This document shows positions 1 through 8,472 of a stretch of 64,000 nt of DNA, piece after piece (the stretch's first letter is position 1; each line of letters starts with the position of its first letter). The notes under the pieces are model-generated. The model did no database searches. It was not told where the DNA came from and worked only from the letters and a program-made list of their open reading frames with translations. The position numbers were made by a program, and so were the translations under genes. The DNA is from Niastella caeni. GTDB taxonomy: Bacteria; Bacteroidota; Bacteroidia; Chitinophagales; Chitinophagaceae. The stretch is taken from positions 611,674-675,673 of the forward strand of contig NZ_STFF01000004.1 in the NCBI RefSeq assembly GCF_004834005.1, in the 5' to 3' direction.

Positions 1-128
1 GCTCAGTACCGACTGCGCTCAGTACCGACTGCGCTCAGTACCGACTGCGCTCAGTACCGACTGCGCTCAGTACCGACTGCGCTCAGTACCGACTGCGCTC
101 AGTACCGACTGCGCTCAGTACCGACTGA
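1..128. repeat. 16-bp tandem array, 8 copies
   Basis: Eight head-to-tail copies of the 16-mer GCTCAGTACCGACTGC fill the first 128 bases; the last copy ends in A instead of C. The array may begin before the window. The unit shares GACTGCGCTCAG, across its copy junction, with the dispersed CCTTCGACTGCGCTCAGG repeats found elsewhere here, so it looks like a locally amplified derivative of that family. There is no spacer between copies, so it is not a CRISPR array. Confidence 0.95.
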
Positions 129-200
129 GTTCAGTACTTTACTTAGATACAAAGATAGACAAATTGCTGAATATCGGAACTGAGCCTCATTGAATTGGAT

Positions 201-249
201 CCTGAGCGCAGTCGAAGGTAATTTTTAGCACATTGAGCGTAGTCGAAAT
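201..249. repeat. Two dispersed GAGCGNAGTCGAA repeats
   Basis: Two direct copies of the dispersed repeat, CCTGAGCGCAGTCGAAGG at 201-218 and a diverged copy at 232-249, lie just upstream of the GIY-YIG gene. A TTG codon inside the second copy would open that gene's reading frame further upstream, which is why the longer start is doubtful. Confidence 0.85.
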
Positions 250-283
250 GTGCCATTGTGTTGTTATACAGATAAAGGCATAT

Positions 284-622
284 ATGATTTACCTCGATGG
301 CCCTCAAAACGCATATTATGTTTACATTATACTTTGTGAGGATGGTTCGTACTATATTGGATTGACCAACGACCTGGTCAAAAGGTTTAAAGAACATCAA
401 ACCGGCGTGTATGCAACATGCTATACTTTTCGCAAAAGACCTTTGCAATTACAGTATTATGAAATGATCCCTTTTTTACAGGATGCCATACAAAGAGAAA
501 AACAATTGAAGGGTTGGACAAAGGCTAAAAAGAAAGCTCTGGTAGATAGAAACCTCCATAAGTTGCAATTATTAGCTGAATGTCAGAATTTCACCCATCA
601 TAAGTACAAGGATTCGCATTAA
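284..622 (+). CDS. GIY-YIG nuclease family protein (UvrC-like small type)
   Basis: Small single-domain GIY-YIG endonuclease of about 112 residues. The N-terminal motif YYVYIILCEDGSYYIG is the GIY-YIG core, followed by the usual TNDLVKRFKEHQ helix with its conserved Arg and by a Glu/Lys-rich second half (AIQREKQLKGW). The family (UPF0213/YhbQ-like) is common in Bacteroidota; its cellular role is mostly unproven, and DNA repair or processing of branched DNA is usually assumed. I chose the ATG at 284, preceded by AAAGG six bases upstream. A TTG at 233 would add 17 residues encoded partly by repeat DNA. The gene sits alone between two clusters of the same dispersed repeat. Confidence 0.85.
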   Translation: MIYLDGPQNAYYVYIILCEDGSYYIGLTNDLVKRFKEHQTGVYATCYTFRKRPLQLQYYEMIPFLQDAIQREKQLKGWTKAKKKALVDRNLHKLQLLAECQNFTHHKYKDSH

Positions 623-635
623 CATAACAATATAA

Positions 636-770
636 CCCTTCGACTACGCTCAGGGTTTTAAGCAGATCCTTCGACTGCGCTCAGGATCTTTGTTGCAACC
701 ACATCGCTCAGGATCTTTGTTGCAACCACATCGCTCAGGATCTTTGTTGCAATACCACATCGCTCAGGAC
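636..770. repeat. Dispersed repeats plus 27-bp triplication, overlapping the fucosidase stop
   Basis: Copies of the CCTTCGACTNCGCTCAGG repeat lie at 636-655 (flanked by CCC/GGG) and 665-688 (flanked by GATC on both sides). They are followed by three copies of a 27 to 29-bp unit starting CTCAGGATCTTTGTTGC at 680, 707 and 734. The final CTCAGGACG at 762-770 contains the stop codon of the minus-strand fucosidase gene. Confidence 0.9.
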
Positions 771-2206
771 GCTTTCGGCTGCTTATAAATTCCGAAGCTA
801 TGTAACACCGGGCAAGCTTTGCCTGCTGTAATTCGTAACCGAACGTGAGTGGCTGTTACTGGCCTGAACCTGACCAGCCATTTGTATCCGATACTTTGTT
901 TTCCGGTTGCTTCCGGAATGGCGATCCAGTTTTTGCCATCCATTGAATAGTCGACCGACCAGCCGGTAGTACGATGCCCGAGCTCGATCACTTCCTGTAA
1001 TTTCAGCACATCGAATGTTTTGGCCGATGCCAGTTGAAAGGTGATGGTATCGGTTGTAAAAGCATCTGAACCGGCATACCAGGTGCTTTCACTGTTATCA
1101 ACCAGGTTAGCGGGGTTGTACTTTGCACCCCGTACATGCAGCGATCGAATGGAAGCGCCTTTGGCCAGATTGGTTTTAAAAGTGTTGTTGATCAACCAGC
1201 GCAGGCTATCTGTTCTTTGTGTATCAACTGCAGGAATTAACCCCTCTTTATTGGGTGGATAATTCAACAACAATACACTATTGCGACCTACCGAATTAAA
1301 GTAAATGTCCCACAACGTGGCAACACTTTTTACTTTGTTGTCTTCTTCGGGATGATAAAACCAACTGGGACGAATAGAGACATCTACTTCGGCGGGAACA
1401 TAGGCAGTTCCATCAATTTCTCCTTCGTTTAGTTCTTTTATGTGATCGGCTTCGTCTCTTATTGAGTTCGGATTAATGGTTGACCAGCACGGGTCACCCG
1501 AGAAGCCAGATTCATTGCCCACCCAACGGCAGTCGGCAAAGCGATACGAATTCTTGGTGCCAAAAACAACGCATTGGGGTTGCAAACGGCGAACGGTATC
1601 TGCCCAGCGTGTATAGAATTCCGTTGTCAATTTATCTGCACCTGCCCCATCCCACCATATTTCCCAAATGGGACCATAATTTCTTAATAATTCTGATAAC
1701 TGGCTGGCGTAATAATCACTGTAAGCAGGTGTTCCATACCGGCTATCGTGCCGGTCGTGAGGCCCCAGGTAAATACCGGCTTTTATACCGTCGGCTTTAC
1801 AGGCTGCTGCAAACTCTTTCACTACATCGCCCCGCCCATTTTTCCATTTACTGTTTTTAACCGAATAATCGGTGTGGGCCGAAGGCCAGTTGCAAAAACC
1901 ATCGGCATGTTTTGCCACCAGGATAGCGCAGGGAATACCCGCTTTTTTCAGCACGTTTGTCCATTGTTTGCAATTCAATGCGGTGGGGTTGAATAATTGC
2001 GGGCTTGCTTTTCCGTCTCCTTCATTATCGTTGGTAAATGTATTCATGCCGAAATGAAAAAATGCAATGATCTCCCGGTGGTACCATTCTATCTGACGGG
2101 CGTTAGGTACCGGACCTACGGGTTTGGGAGCCTGCTGTGCCTGTATTGATAATGGTAAACATGTTCCTATCATTATTATGAAAAACATGGATGTATTTAT
2201 TTGCAT
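764..2206 (-). CDS. Alpha-L-fucosidase (GH29) with C-terminal F5/8-type-C domain
   Basis: Secreted or periplasmic exo-fucosidase that would remove alpha-linked L-fucose from glycans; last gene of the PUL. The first ~23 residues form a signal peptide ending SIQA. The GH29 catalytic barrel covers about residues 30-340, with FHFG near 50, KHADGF near 99 and the probable nucleophile Asp186 in WEIWWDG. Residues ~345-476 resemble a discoidin/F5-8C carbohydrate-binding domain (ESTWYAG, VDYSMDGKNW). The compact 480-aa plan fits the GH29-B group, which often prefers alpha-1,3/1,4-fucosyl linkages; that preference is inference. The stop TGA falls inside the repeat word TCCTGAGCG, so the last codons are partly repeat-derived. 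Confidence 0.92.
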   Translation of the reverse strand: MQINTSMFFIIMIGTCLPLSIQAQQAPKPVGPVPNARQIEWYHREIIAFFHFGMNTFTNDNEGDGKASPQLFNPTALNCKQWTNVLKKAGIPCAILVAKHADGFCNWPSAHTDYSVKNSKWKNGRGDVVKEFAAACKADGIKAGIYLGPHDRHDSRYGTPAYSDYYASQLSELLRNYGPIWEIWWDGAGADKLTTEFYTRWADTVRRLQPQCVVFGTKNSYRFADCRWVGNESGFSGDPCWSTINPNSIRDEADHIKELNEGEIDGTAYVPAEVDVSIRPSWFYHPEEDNKVKSVATLWDIYFNSVGRNSVLLLNYPPNKEGLIPAVDTQRTDSLRWLINNTFKTNLAKGASIRSLHVRGAKYNPANLVDNSESTWYAGSDAFTTDTITFQLASAKTFDVLKLQEVIELGHRTTGWSVDYSMDGKNWIAIPEATGKQSIGYKWLVRFRPVTATHVRLRITAGKACPVLHSFGIYKQPKAS

Positions 2207-2274
2207 TGATTGATGATTAAATTGTAAAAAATTTTATAAATGAATATGTAGCCGTGCCACGGTTTGCCCTTCAA

Positions 2275-2327
2275 CCCTTCGGCTTTGCTCAGGATCGTGG
2301 CTCGGTCCTTCGGCTTCGCTCAGGACC
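2275..2327. repeat. Two dispersed repeats between the GH29 and GH2 genes
   Basis: Two copies of the dispersed repeat in its TTCGGCTT variant lie at 2275-2296 and 2304-2327. The second has perfectly inverted ends (GGTCC and GGACC), so each copy can fold into a short hairpin between the beta-galactosidase stop and the fucosidase start. Confidence 0.85.
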
Positions 2328-2333
2328 ACAATC

Positions 2334-5300
2334 CTATTTTAATTCCCATTTCGCATATTCACCCGGTTCGCCTTTCAGCGGATCGTACGGTTGAATACTG
2401 AATGACAGGGTTGCCGGTTTAAAGGGTATTTTATACTGGAGTAACTGATCGGGTCCGCAACTGGCATTGCCAATGCCCTGCTGTGCCTGATCGAGACTTA
2501 ACACGGTTTCTTTACGTGGCTTTAACTGGTACAGGTGTTCTGCTTTATGCAGGTCCTGGTCGGTAAAATGTAAGGCCGTAAAGCTAAGCCGGTCGTGTGC
2601 AACGATCATGATGCCCTCATTATCTGCATCGCACAGGGTAACCCATCGAACCTCTTCCCGGTTGGCCATGCCCTGCGGACGTTCGTATGGTTCCAGCATC
2701 TTAGCTACTGTTTGCCCGTATTGCCCAACAGCGGCAGCTTCTTTTCTATCGGCATAATTTTCATGCGGACCTCTGCCATACCATTGTACATTTTCAAGGC
2801 CTTCGTGTAATAACATTTTAACTCCGAGGCGTGGAATATTAAGCGTACCATGGCTCGGTTCAAAAGAAGCATTTACCTTGATGTACCCATTACCATACAC
2901 TGCATATTGAATGGTTGTTGTAATTGTAAAACCGTTTGTGGTAGCGGCTTCTGTAACTGTAGTGAGTGTAATACATTTTTTAGTTACCTCATTTATGGTA
3001 AAAGACCGGAGCTTATATTGCAAACTATCGTAACCGGCTTTTTCCCATTCCAGGTATGGTCCGCGTTCCTGTGTTCTATCATTATCCATGGTAGCGCGGT
3101 AAAGATTAAATAATGGACCACCCGCTGCTCCTTCAATAATAATTTTGTTATTGTATACCAGCGATGACAATGTGCCGGCAGCTTTATCAAATGCTGCCTG
3201 AAATGTTTTTCCATTTACCGTTACTGCGTTATTATCCTGGTTAACGGAAATATCTGCCAACTCAGTAATCTCAATAGTTGGTTTTGCCGGTACTGCAAAA
3301 GGCAGGGCTATTTGTTCATAGGCGACTGAATGCCCCTGTGGCGCCCAGGCAACATCCTGTTTTAACCGGGCATCGATCCGTAACCAGTATTCAGTGCCGG
3401 GTGTTATAACAGGCTCACTGAATGGTATGGTTACCTGTGCCGTTTGTGTGGGCGCCAGGTGTAAAGGCGGTAATACCCCGGACTGAATGACCTTTCCATC
3501 TGCTGATAAAGACCAGGTAATACTGAACTGATCGAGGTTGATGAAATTGTATTTATTCACGATCTCTATGCTCCCTGTCAATACATTCACCGGTTTTATT
3601 TTAATGTACTGGTATACTTTTTTCACTTCTTCTATTTCCGGTTTTATAGTGCGGTCAGAGGTAACCAGCCCTTTTATACTGAAGGTGCCATCATTGGGCA
3701 CATCGCCAAATTCACCACCATACCCATAAAATGTTTCACCTGTGGCAGAACCCGGCACCGGTTTATTTACGCCCTGGTCTACCCACTCCCAGATACAACC
3801 GCCTATCAGGCGTTGATGCGATTCAATCACTTCCCAGTATTCTTTTAAATTGCCAATGGCATTGCCCATAGCATGGGCATATTCGCACATAAAAAAAGGC
3901 TTTGCAGATGATTTTTCTCCTTCCGCTTTTAAGGTGCTCACCGAAGGATACATGGTTGATTCTATATCGGCAATGTCATTATATCCTTCATAATGAATGG
4001 GCCGGCTTGAATCTATAGCCAGTATGGCTGCCTTGCCGGCTACAAAATTTTCCCCACCCCACGATTCATTGCCCATTGACCAGATAATTACCGAAGGATG
4101 ATTCTTATCTCTTTCCACCAGTCGCACCTGCCTGTCAACATAAGCGGCTTTCCATTTGGGGTCTTTACTTAGCTGGTCGCCTGCGCCATGTGTTTCCAGA
4201 TTGGCCTCATCAATTACATACAGTCCATATTCATCGCAGAGCCTGTACCATTCAGGATCGTTTGGATAATGGCAGGTTCGTACGGTGTTGATATTATACT
4301 GTTTCATCAGTTGAATATCACGCACCATGGTTTCAACCGGTATGGCTTTGCCATATTTCGGATGCACTTCATGGCGGTTAACGCCTTTCAGTAATACCGC
4401 TTCGCCGTTGACGTATAGTTGCCTGTTCTTTATTTCAACCTTCCTGAAACCAATTTTCGAGTGTAGCACCTGCAACACATTCTCTTTATTGTCTTTTAAT
4501 ACCAGTACTGCCGTATACAGGGTGGGTATTTCGGCGCTCCATAACTGAGGGTTTGGTACTGGCGCCTGCATGGTAAGCGTAATTTCCTCACCGGTACGAA
4601 TACCTGCGAAGATTTTCGAAGCAACAGGCTTGTTACCCACTAATTCACCCAACGCATTATACAGGAATACGTCTACTTTACTGATAGCCGATTTAGCGGT
4701 TGCTTTATTTTTTACTGCCGCTTTTATGTTGAGCACAGCACTTTTAAGATCCGGCGACAATTGAGTTTGCAGGAAAAAATCCCTGAGCTGCAATTTGGGA
4801 TTAGCATATAAAAAAACACTCCGGTGAATGCCGCTGAAGCGAAACATATCCTGGTCTTCGAGATAGCTGGCATCACTGAACTTATACACTTCAACAGCCA
4901 GCACATTTTTACCGGGTTTTATATAGCGGGTAATATTAAATTCAGCCGGGCTCATGCTGTTTTCGCTATAACCTACCCGTTGCCCGTTCACCCAGATATA
5001 AAACGCGCTCTGCACCCCTTTAAAATGAATGAATATTTCTTTACCATTCCAGTTGGCCGGCACCTCAAAATACCGGCGATATGAGCCAACCGGGTTGGGT
5101 TCTCTGTGTAAGGTCCAGTTGGCAGGAACTGCACCCATTACCCGGGGTGGATCATATTTAAACGGATAAGTAATATTGGTATAAATGGGCGTGCCATAGC
5201 CATGCATTTCCATGTTGGAAGGAACGGGTATGCTTTTCCATTTACTGTCGTTAAAATTTTCGGTATAGAAGTCAACCGGTCGTTCAGACGGTTGTTTTAC

Positions 5301-5525
5301 CCAGTTGAATTTCCAGTTACCGTCCAACGACAGAAACCAGGGCGAAGCGGTTGGTACATGCTGCAACGCCTGCTGTATGTTTGCATAAGGAATATACGTT
5401 GCATGGGAAGCTTCTTTATTTATTCCAAATACCTGTTCATTCTCCCAGTCGTTTTGTTGACCATATGCATTAATGCCGGTGCTAACAACAAAGACCAAAA
5501 AAGGCAATACTTTTATTCGGATCAT
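2334..5525 (-). CDS. Beta-galactosidase, GH2 (LacZ-like), secreted
   Basis: Large GH2 beta-galactosidase of 1063 residues with a signal peptide (~1-22). Domains in order: sugar-binding jelly roll (~60-240), immunoglobulin-like GH2 domain (~245-362), TIM barrel (~365-660), then the beta-sandwich and Bgal small-chain region (~790-1055). The acid/base is Glu487 in MGNESWG and the nucleophile is Glu548 in FMCEYAHAMGN, both intact. The full LacZ layout argues for a true beta-galactosidase rather than a beta-glucuronidase or mannosidase. It lies 56 bases after the DUF1735 lipoprotein gene and 127 bases before the fucosidase gene, consistent with stepwise trimming of a fucosylated galactoside imported by the SusCD pair. 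Confidence 0.93.
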   Translation of the reverse strand: MIRIKVLPFLVFVVSTGINAYGQQNDWENEQVFGINKEASHATYIPYANIQQALQHVPTASPWFLSLDGNWKFNWVKQPSERPVDFYTENFNDSKWKSIPVPSNMEMHGYGTPIYTNITYPFKYDPPRVMGAVPANWTLHREPNPVGSYRRYFEVPANWNGKEIFIHFKGVQSAFYIWVNGQRVGYSENSMSPAEFNITRYIKPGKNVLAVEVYKFSDASYLEDQDMFRFSGIHRSVFLYANPKLQLRDFFLQTQLSPDLKSAVLNIKAAVKNKATAKSAISKVDVFLYNALGELVGNKPVASKIFAGIRTGEEITLTMQAPVPNPQLWSAEIPTLYTAVLVLKDNKENVLQVLHSKIGFRKVEIKNRQLYVNGEAVLLKGVNRHEVHPKYGKAIPVETMVRDIQLMKQYNINTVRTCHYPNDPEWYRLCDEYGLYVIDEANLETHGAGDQLSKDPKWKAAYVDRQVRLVERDKNHPSVIIWSMGNESWGGENFVAGKAAILAIDSSRPIHYEGYNDIADIESTMYPSVSTLKAEGEKSSAKPFFMCEYAHAMGNAIGNLKEYWEVIESHQRLIGGCIWEWVDQGVNKPVPGSATGETFYGYGGEFGDVPNDGTFSIKGLVTSDRTIKPEIEEVKKVYQYIKIKPVNVLTGSIEIVNKYNFINLDQFSITWSLSADGKVIQSGVLPPLHLAPTQTAQVTIPFSEPVITPGTEYWLRIDARLKQDVAWAPQGHSVAYEQIALPFAVPAKPTIEITELADISVNQDNNAVTVNGKTFQAAFDKAAGTLSSLVYNNKIIIEGAAGGPLFNLYRATMDNDRTQERGPYLEWEKAGYDSLQYKLRSFTINEVTKKCITLTTVTEAATTNGFTITTTIQYAVYGNGYIKVNASFEPSHGTLNIPRLGVKMLLHEGLENVQWYGRGPHENYADRKEAAAVGQYGQTVAKMLEPYERPQGMANREEVRWVTLCDADNEGIMIVAHDRLSFTALHFTDQDLHKAEHLYQLKPRKETVLSLDQAQQGIGNASCGPDQLLQYKIPFKPATLSFSIQPYDPLKGEPGEYAKWELK

Positions 5526-5582
5526 TTACGCGTTGATAAATTAGTGAGTAATAGATAATTTAAATGGTTATTGTTTTCGTTT

Positions 5583-6551
5583 CTAAAAGGCGCCCAGTTC
5601 AGCCAGATGGCAATAAGCGGCGTCATAGGCAGAAGTGAAAATCACTTTGAAAAATTTAGCTGATTTAAATCCGCTGAGAAATTGTTTTTGTGTTGCTTTG
5701 GAATTTTCCAGGGTAAAAGCACCGGCATCCGTCCAGTTAACACCATCCATGCTTACCTGCACCTGCACTTCTTTGGGTTTGCCTTCCTGATCGTTCTGGC
5801 GATCAATAAACCAGAGGCCGTGCAAGATTTTTGTTTCATTCATATTTACAATGATGTAATGCGGCGGGCCCGGACTTGCATTTTGCCATTGAGAATGCCA
5901 GAAGGTGGAGGTATTATCGTCAAGGGCATGAATGGCCTGTCCCCCATTACCCCACTGCGCTTCGGCCGGTTCTTCCGATGAGAATCCGGCAATCGTCCAG
6001 CCTGTTCTGCTATAATCGGGATAATCAGCCAGGTTGGGCTGCGATTTGATAAGATAGTACGTAGTGCGCAAATCTTCATTCACCTTTATATTGCTTTTAG
6101 GCGCCGTCATGGTAATGGGCACTAAATAATCGGTGAGCACATCAATAGCGCCTGCGCCGCCGGTTTTAATTTTTAACTCGAGCGGTTCGGTAGTCAGTTT
6201 TCCTTTTTGAATAACCGCCGAAGTTTGTGTAAATGAAAAGCTACCGGAAGGCAGGGCTTTATATTTAGTATTGTTTTTCTGGTTGAAACTGTCTATCAAC
6301 GCGGGGTTAATAATAAAATCAACGGGAATATCCTGTGCAGGATAATCCTGCCCGCCATAATTAGCACCATAAATGATCGTTTGAGCAGTATCGGAAACTA
6401 TTAATATCCTTTTTACAGGATTGTTTACAGCCTGCGGCATGTATATTTTTTCATAATCCGACAAAGGTTGCGACGGCAACGTTACTTTATCGCTGCAGCT
6501 TACATAAAGCACTACAGCTAAAAATGCGGTAATAATTTGTTTCGCTTTCAT
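5583..6551 (-). CDS. Surface glycan-binding lipoprotein: DUF1735 + F5/8-type-C
   Basis: A 322-residue probable lipoprotein. The N-terminal hydrophobic stretch ends in a lipobox-like YVSC (Cys ~20). Residues ~30-165 match the BT_3987-type DUF1735 domain found in PUL surface proteins, and ~175-322 form a discoidin-like F5/8C module (DNTSTFWHSQWQ, VQVSMDGVNW). Proteins of this plan sit at the SusE/F position next to SusC/SusD and are thought to bind the target glycan outside the cell. The gene is 119 bases downstream of susD in the same orientation, and that space carries dispersed repeats. Confidence 0.85.
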   Translation of the reverse strand: MKAKQIITAFLAVVLYVSCSDKVTLPSQPLSDYEKIYMPQAVNNPVKRILIVSDTAQTIIYGANYGGQDYPAQDIPVDFIINPALIDSFNQKNNTKYKALPSGSFSFTQTSAVIQKGKLTTEPLELKIKTGGAGAIDVLTDYLVPITMTAPKSNIKVNEDLRTTYYLIKSQPNLADYPDYSRTGWTIAGFSSEEPAEAQWGNGGQAIHALDDNTSTFWHSQWQNASPGPPHYIIVNMNETKILHGLWFIDRQNDQEGKPKEVQVQVSMDGVNWTDAGAFTLENSKATQKQFLSGFKSAKFFKVIFTSAYDAAYCHLAELGAF

Positions 6552-6599
6552 TATAATGCGCGTTATGTAATGAATTATTGTTATTGAGTTAGCGTTTCG

Positions 6600-6651
6600 A
6601 TCCTTCGACTCCGCTCAGGACTCGACTCCATTAGGACTCGACTCCGCTCAG
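6600..6651. repeat. Dispersed repeats after susD
   Basis: Three partly degenerate copies of the TCCTTCGACTCCGCTCAGGAC repeat are packed into 52 bases between the SusD stop and the DUF1735 lipoprotein start. The middle copy is decayed (CGACTCCATTAGGAC). Confidence 0.85.
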
Positions 6652-6670
6652 GGCAAGCCCGCTCATGAGC

Positions 6671-8434
6671 CTACCAACCCGGGGCTTGTACTACTAATCT
6701 GGCTCGGTCTAACTCGGTTTGTTCTACAGGAAACCAGTAATATGCTTTGCGATATACCCTATTGGTGATGGTGGTCCTTTTATAAAAATCATCGCTATCG
6801 CCATCTACATTCATTCCATGCAGGGCGCCGTTCACCGTTTGTTCCAGTATCTTCCAACGACGAATATCGAACCACCGGTGTGTTTCAAAAGCCAGTTCAA
6901 TTCTTCGTTCGGCCTTTATTTTTTCACGCATAGCTTCTTTGCCTGCGGGTACCGGTAAACCTGGTGAACCGTATTGGGGAATGCCGGCTCTTTCCCGTAT
7001 CAGGTTCAGGTATTTTGCGATGTCTGCATTGCCGGGATCGTACTCATTCAACGCTTCTGCATAGTTTAAATAAATTTCTCCCAGCCTGATCATCACATAC
7101 GGCCTGCTTACGAAACTGTTGGTTAAACGGTTAGAACCAGGGTGCAGGTTTTTTCTGGAGAGATAACCGGTATGTGAGTAGTCTTCTTTGCCATCTTTTT
7201 TACCGTCGCGGCCCGAATAACTTAGATCAACAGTGGTGGGTGTTGTAAGAGCCCCGCCCTGCCATTCACTGCGGTTGTAGGTAACAGAGGCATAAAACCT
7301 GGGTTCCCTGTTCAGGTACATGTTATAAACGCCGTTGGTAAAACCATTTTCATTGTACGTAGATGATTCCCTGATCGATTTTCCATCTGCCATAAAATAG
7401 GCATCTACCATTTCCTGGGTAGGCGACATGCCGTTCCATCCGCCTGCAGAACGAAGGTTACAATGATTTTCCCAGTCCCACAGGTTGTTGGCCGGCCGGG
7501 CAAAAATGGTTTCCACATTCCATGGTTCTAACAATATATTGCGATAAGAGGTAACCGGATCACCACCTGGCGCTTTATATAAGTTGTATAAACCCATTTG
7601 AATAACCGCTAATGCCGCTTTGGCGGCAGCTTCCCATTTGGCCTGGGAATATGTTTGACTGATCAGCACTTTACCATCTGTGTTGGTATAACCGGCATAG
7701 TCAGTATTGCCGTTGTACAACGGACTGGCGGCATACAGCAGTAACCGTGATTTTATAGCCAGCGCAATTCCCTTTGTCATTCTGCCATATTCCAAATCGC
7801 TTTGCTGTCCGTTCCTCGACGGCACATTGGGCAGTATGACAGCGGCAGCATCCAGTTCGGATGATACAAAGGCTACGCATTCGTCGAAGGAACTTCGGGG
7901 GAGTTGAATGTCTTTTGCGTTCACATCTATTTCATTCTCGCCGAGTAAAACAACAGGCCCATATTGACGCATCAGGCAAAAATAAAACCACGCGCGCAGG
8001 CAACGGGCTTCAGCCTTATACTGATCTATAAGTTGTTGTCCGTTTAAGGCCAGGATCTCTTTATTACCATCGATATGATTTATAAAATAAGAGGCCGACC
8101 GTATTCCTTTGTAATAATGCGCCCATTTTGCAAAAGGCACATTGCCGGAGCTGATAACCCCGAGGTTGATCTTAGTACAGGCATGAGAAGTCCATGAATC
8201 CTGTATTTCGTCGCAGGTAGTTGTCCACGGATTGGCATCCCACTGGTTTCCTTCGCTATCCATGATGTAACTATATACGTTTGCGAGGTACTGTTCGGAA
8301 GCTTGTTTTTTCTGGAACACTTCTTCAATAGTGATCCTGTCGTCGGGCACCTGGTCAAGGAATTTTTTGCACGACCATGTATTGATACACATGGTGAACA
8401 AACAGAGCCAGAAAGCAATTCGTTTGCGAATCAT
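6671..8434 (-). CDS. RagB/SusD family nutrient-uptake lipoprotein
   Basis: SusD-type glycan-capturing lipoprotein of 587 residues that caps the SusC channel at the cell surface. The signal peptide ends in TWSC (lipobox Cys ~22), followed by the family signature KKFLDQVPDDRITIEEVF. The TPR-rich core includes RCLRAWFYFCLMRQYGPVVLL, and the C-terminal SusD signature includes RLGEIYLNYAEALNEY and ERRIELAFETHRWFDIRRW. It starts 38 bases after the SusC stop, so the two are co-transcribed. Substrate cannot be read from the sequence; the neighbouring GH2 and GH29 enzymes suggest a fucosylated galactoside. Confidence 0.95.
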   Translation of the reverse strand: MIRKRIAFWLCLFTMCINTWSCKKFLDQVPDDRITIEEVFQKKQASEQYLANVYSYIMDSEGNQWDANPWTTTCDEIQDSWTSHACTKINLGVISSGNVPFAKWAHYYKGIRSASYFINHIDGNKEILALNGQQLIDQYKAEARCLRAWFYFCLMRQYGPVVLLGENEIDVNAKDIQLPRSSFDECVAFVSSELDAAAVILPNVPSRNGQQSDLEYGRMTKGIALAIKSRLLLYAASPLYNGNTDYAGYTNTDGKVLISQTYSQAKWEAAAKAALAVIQMGLYNLYKAPGGDPVTSYRNILLEPWNVETIFARPANNLWDWENHCNLRSAGGWNGMSPTQEMVDAYFMADGKSIRESSTYNENGFTNGVYNMYLNREPRFYASVTYNRSEWQGGALTTPTTVDLSYSGRDGKKDGKEDYSHTGYLSRKNLHPGSNRLTNSFVSRPYVMIRLGEIYLNYAEALNEYDPGNADIAKYLNLIRERAGIPQYGSPGLPVPAGKEAMREKIKAERRIELAFETHRWFDIRRWKILEQTVNGALHGMNVDGDSDDFYKRTTITNRVYRKAYYWFPVEQTELDRARLVVQAPGW

Positions 8435-8472
8435 AATCTTTTTGTTTTGTATATTAAAGTATGATCGTGTTA

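Noticed and set aside
1..128. CRISPR array
   Set aside because: The 16-bp copies are directly joined without unique spacers and no cas gene is present; the same holds for the array at 61527-61770.
143..448. A 101-aa minus-strand ORF opposite the GIY-YIG gene
   Set aside because: Its end translates the dispersed repeat (HFDYAQ, LRLRSG) and the rest is antisense to a clear nuclease gene.
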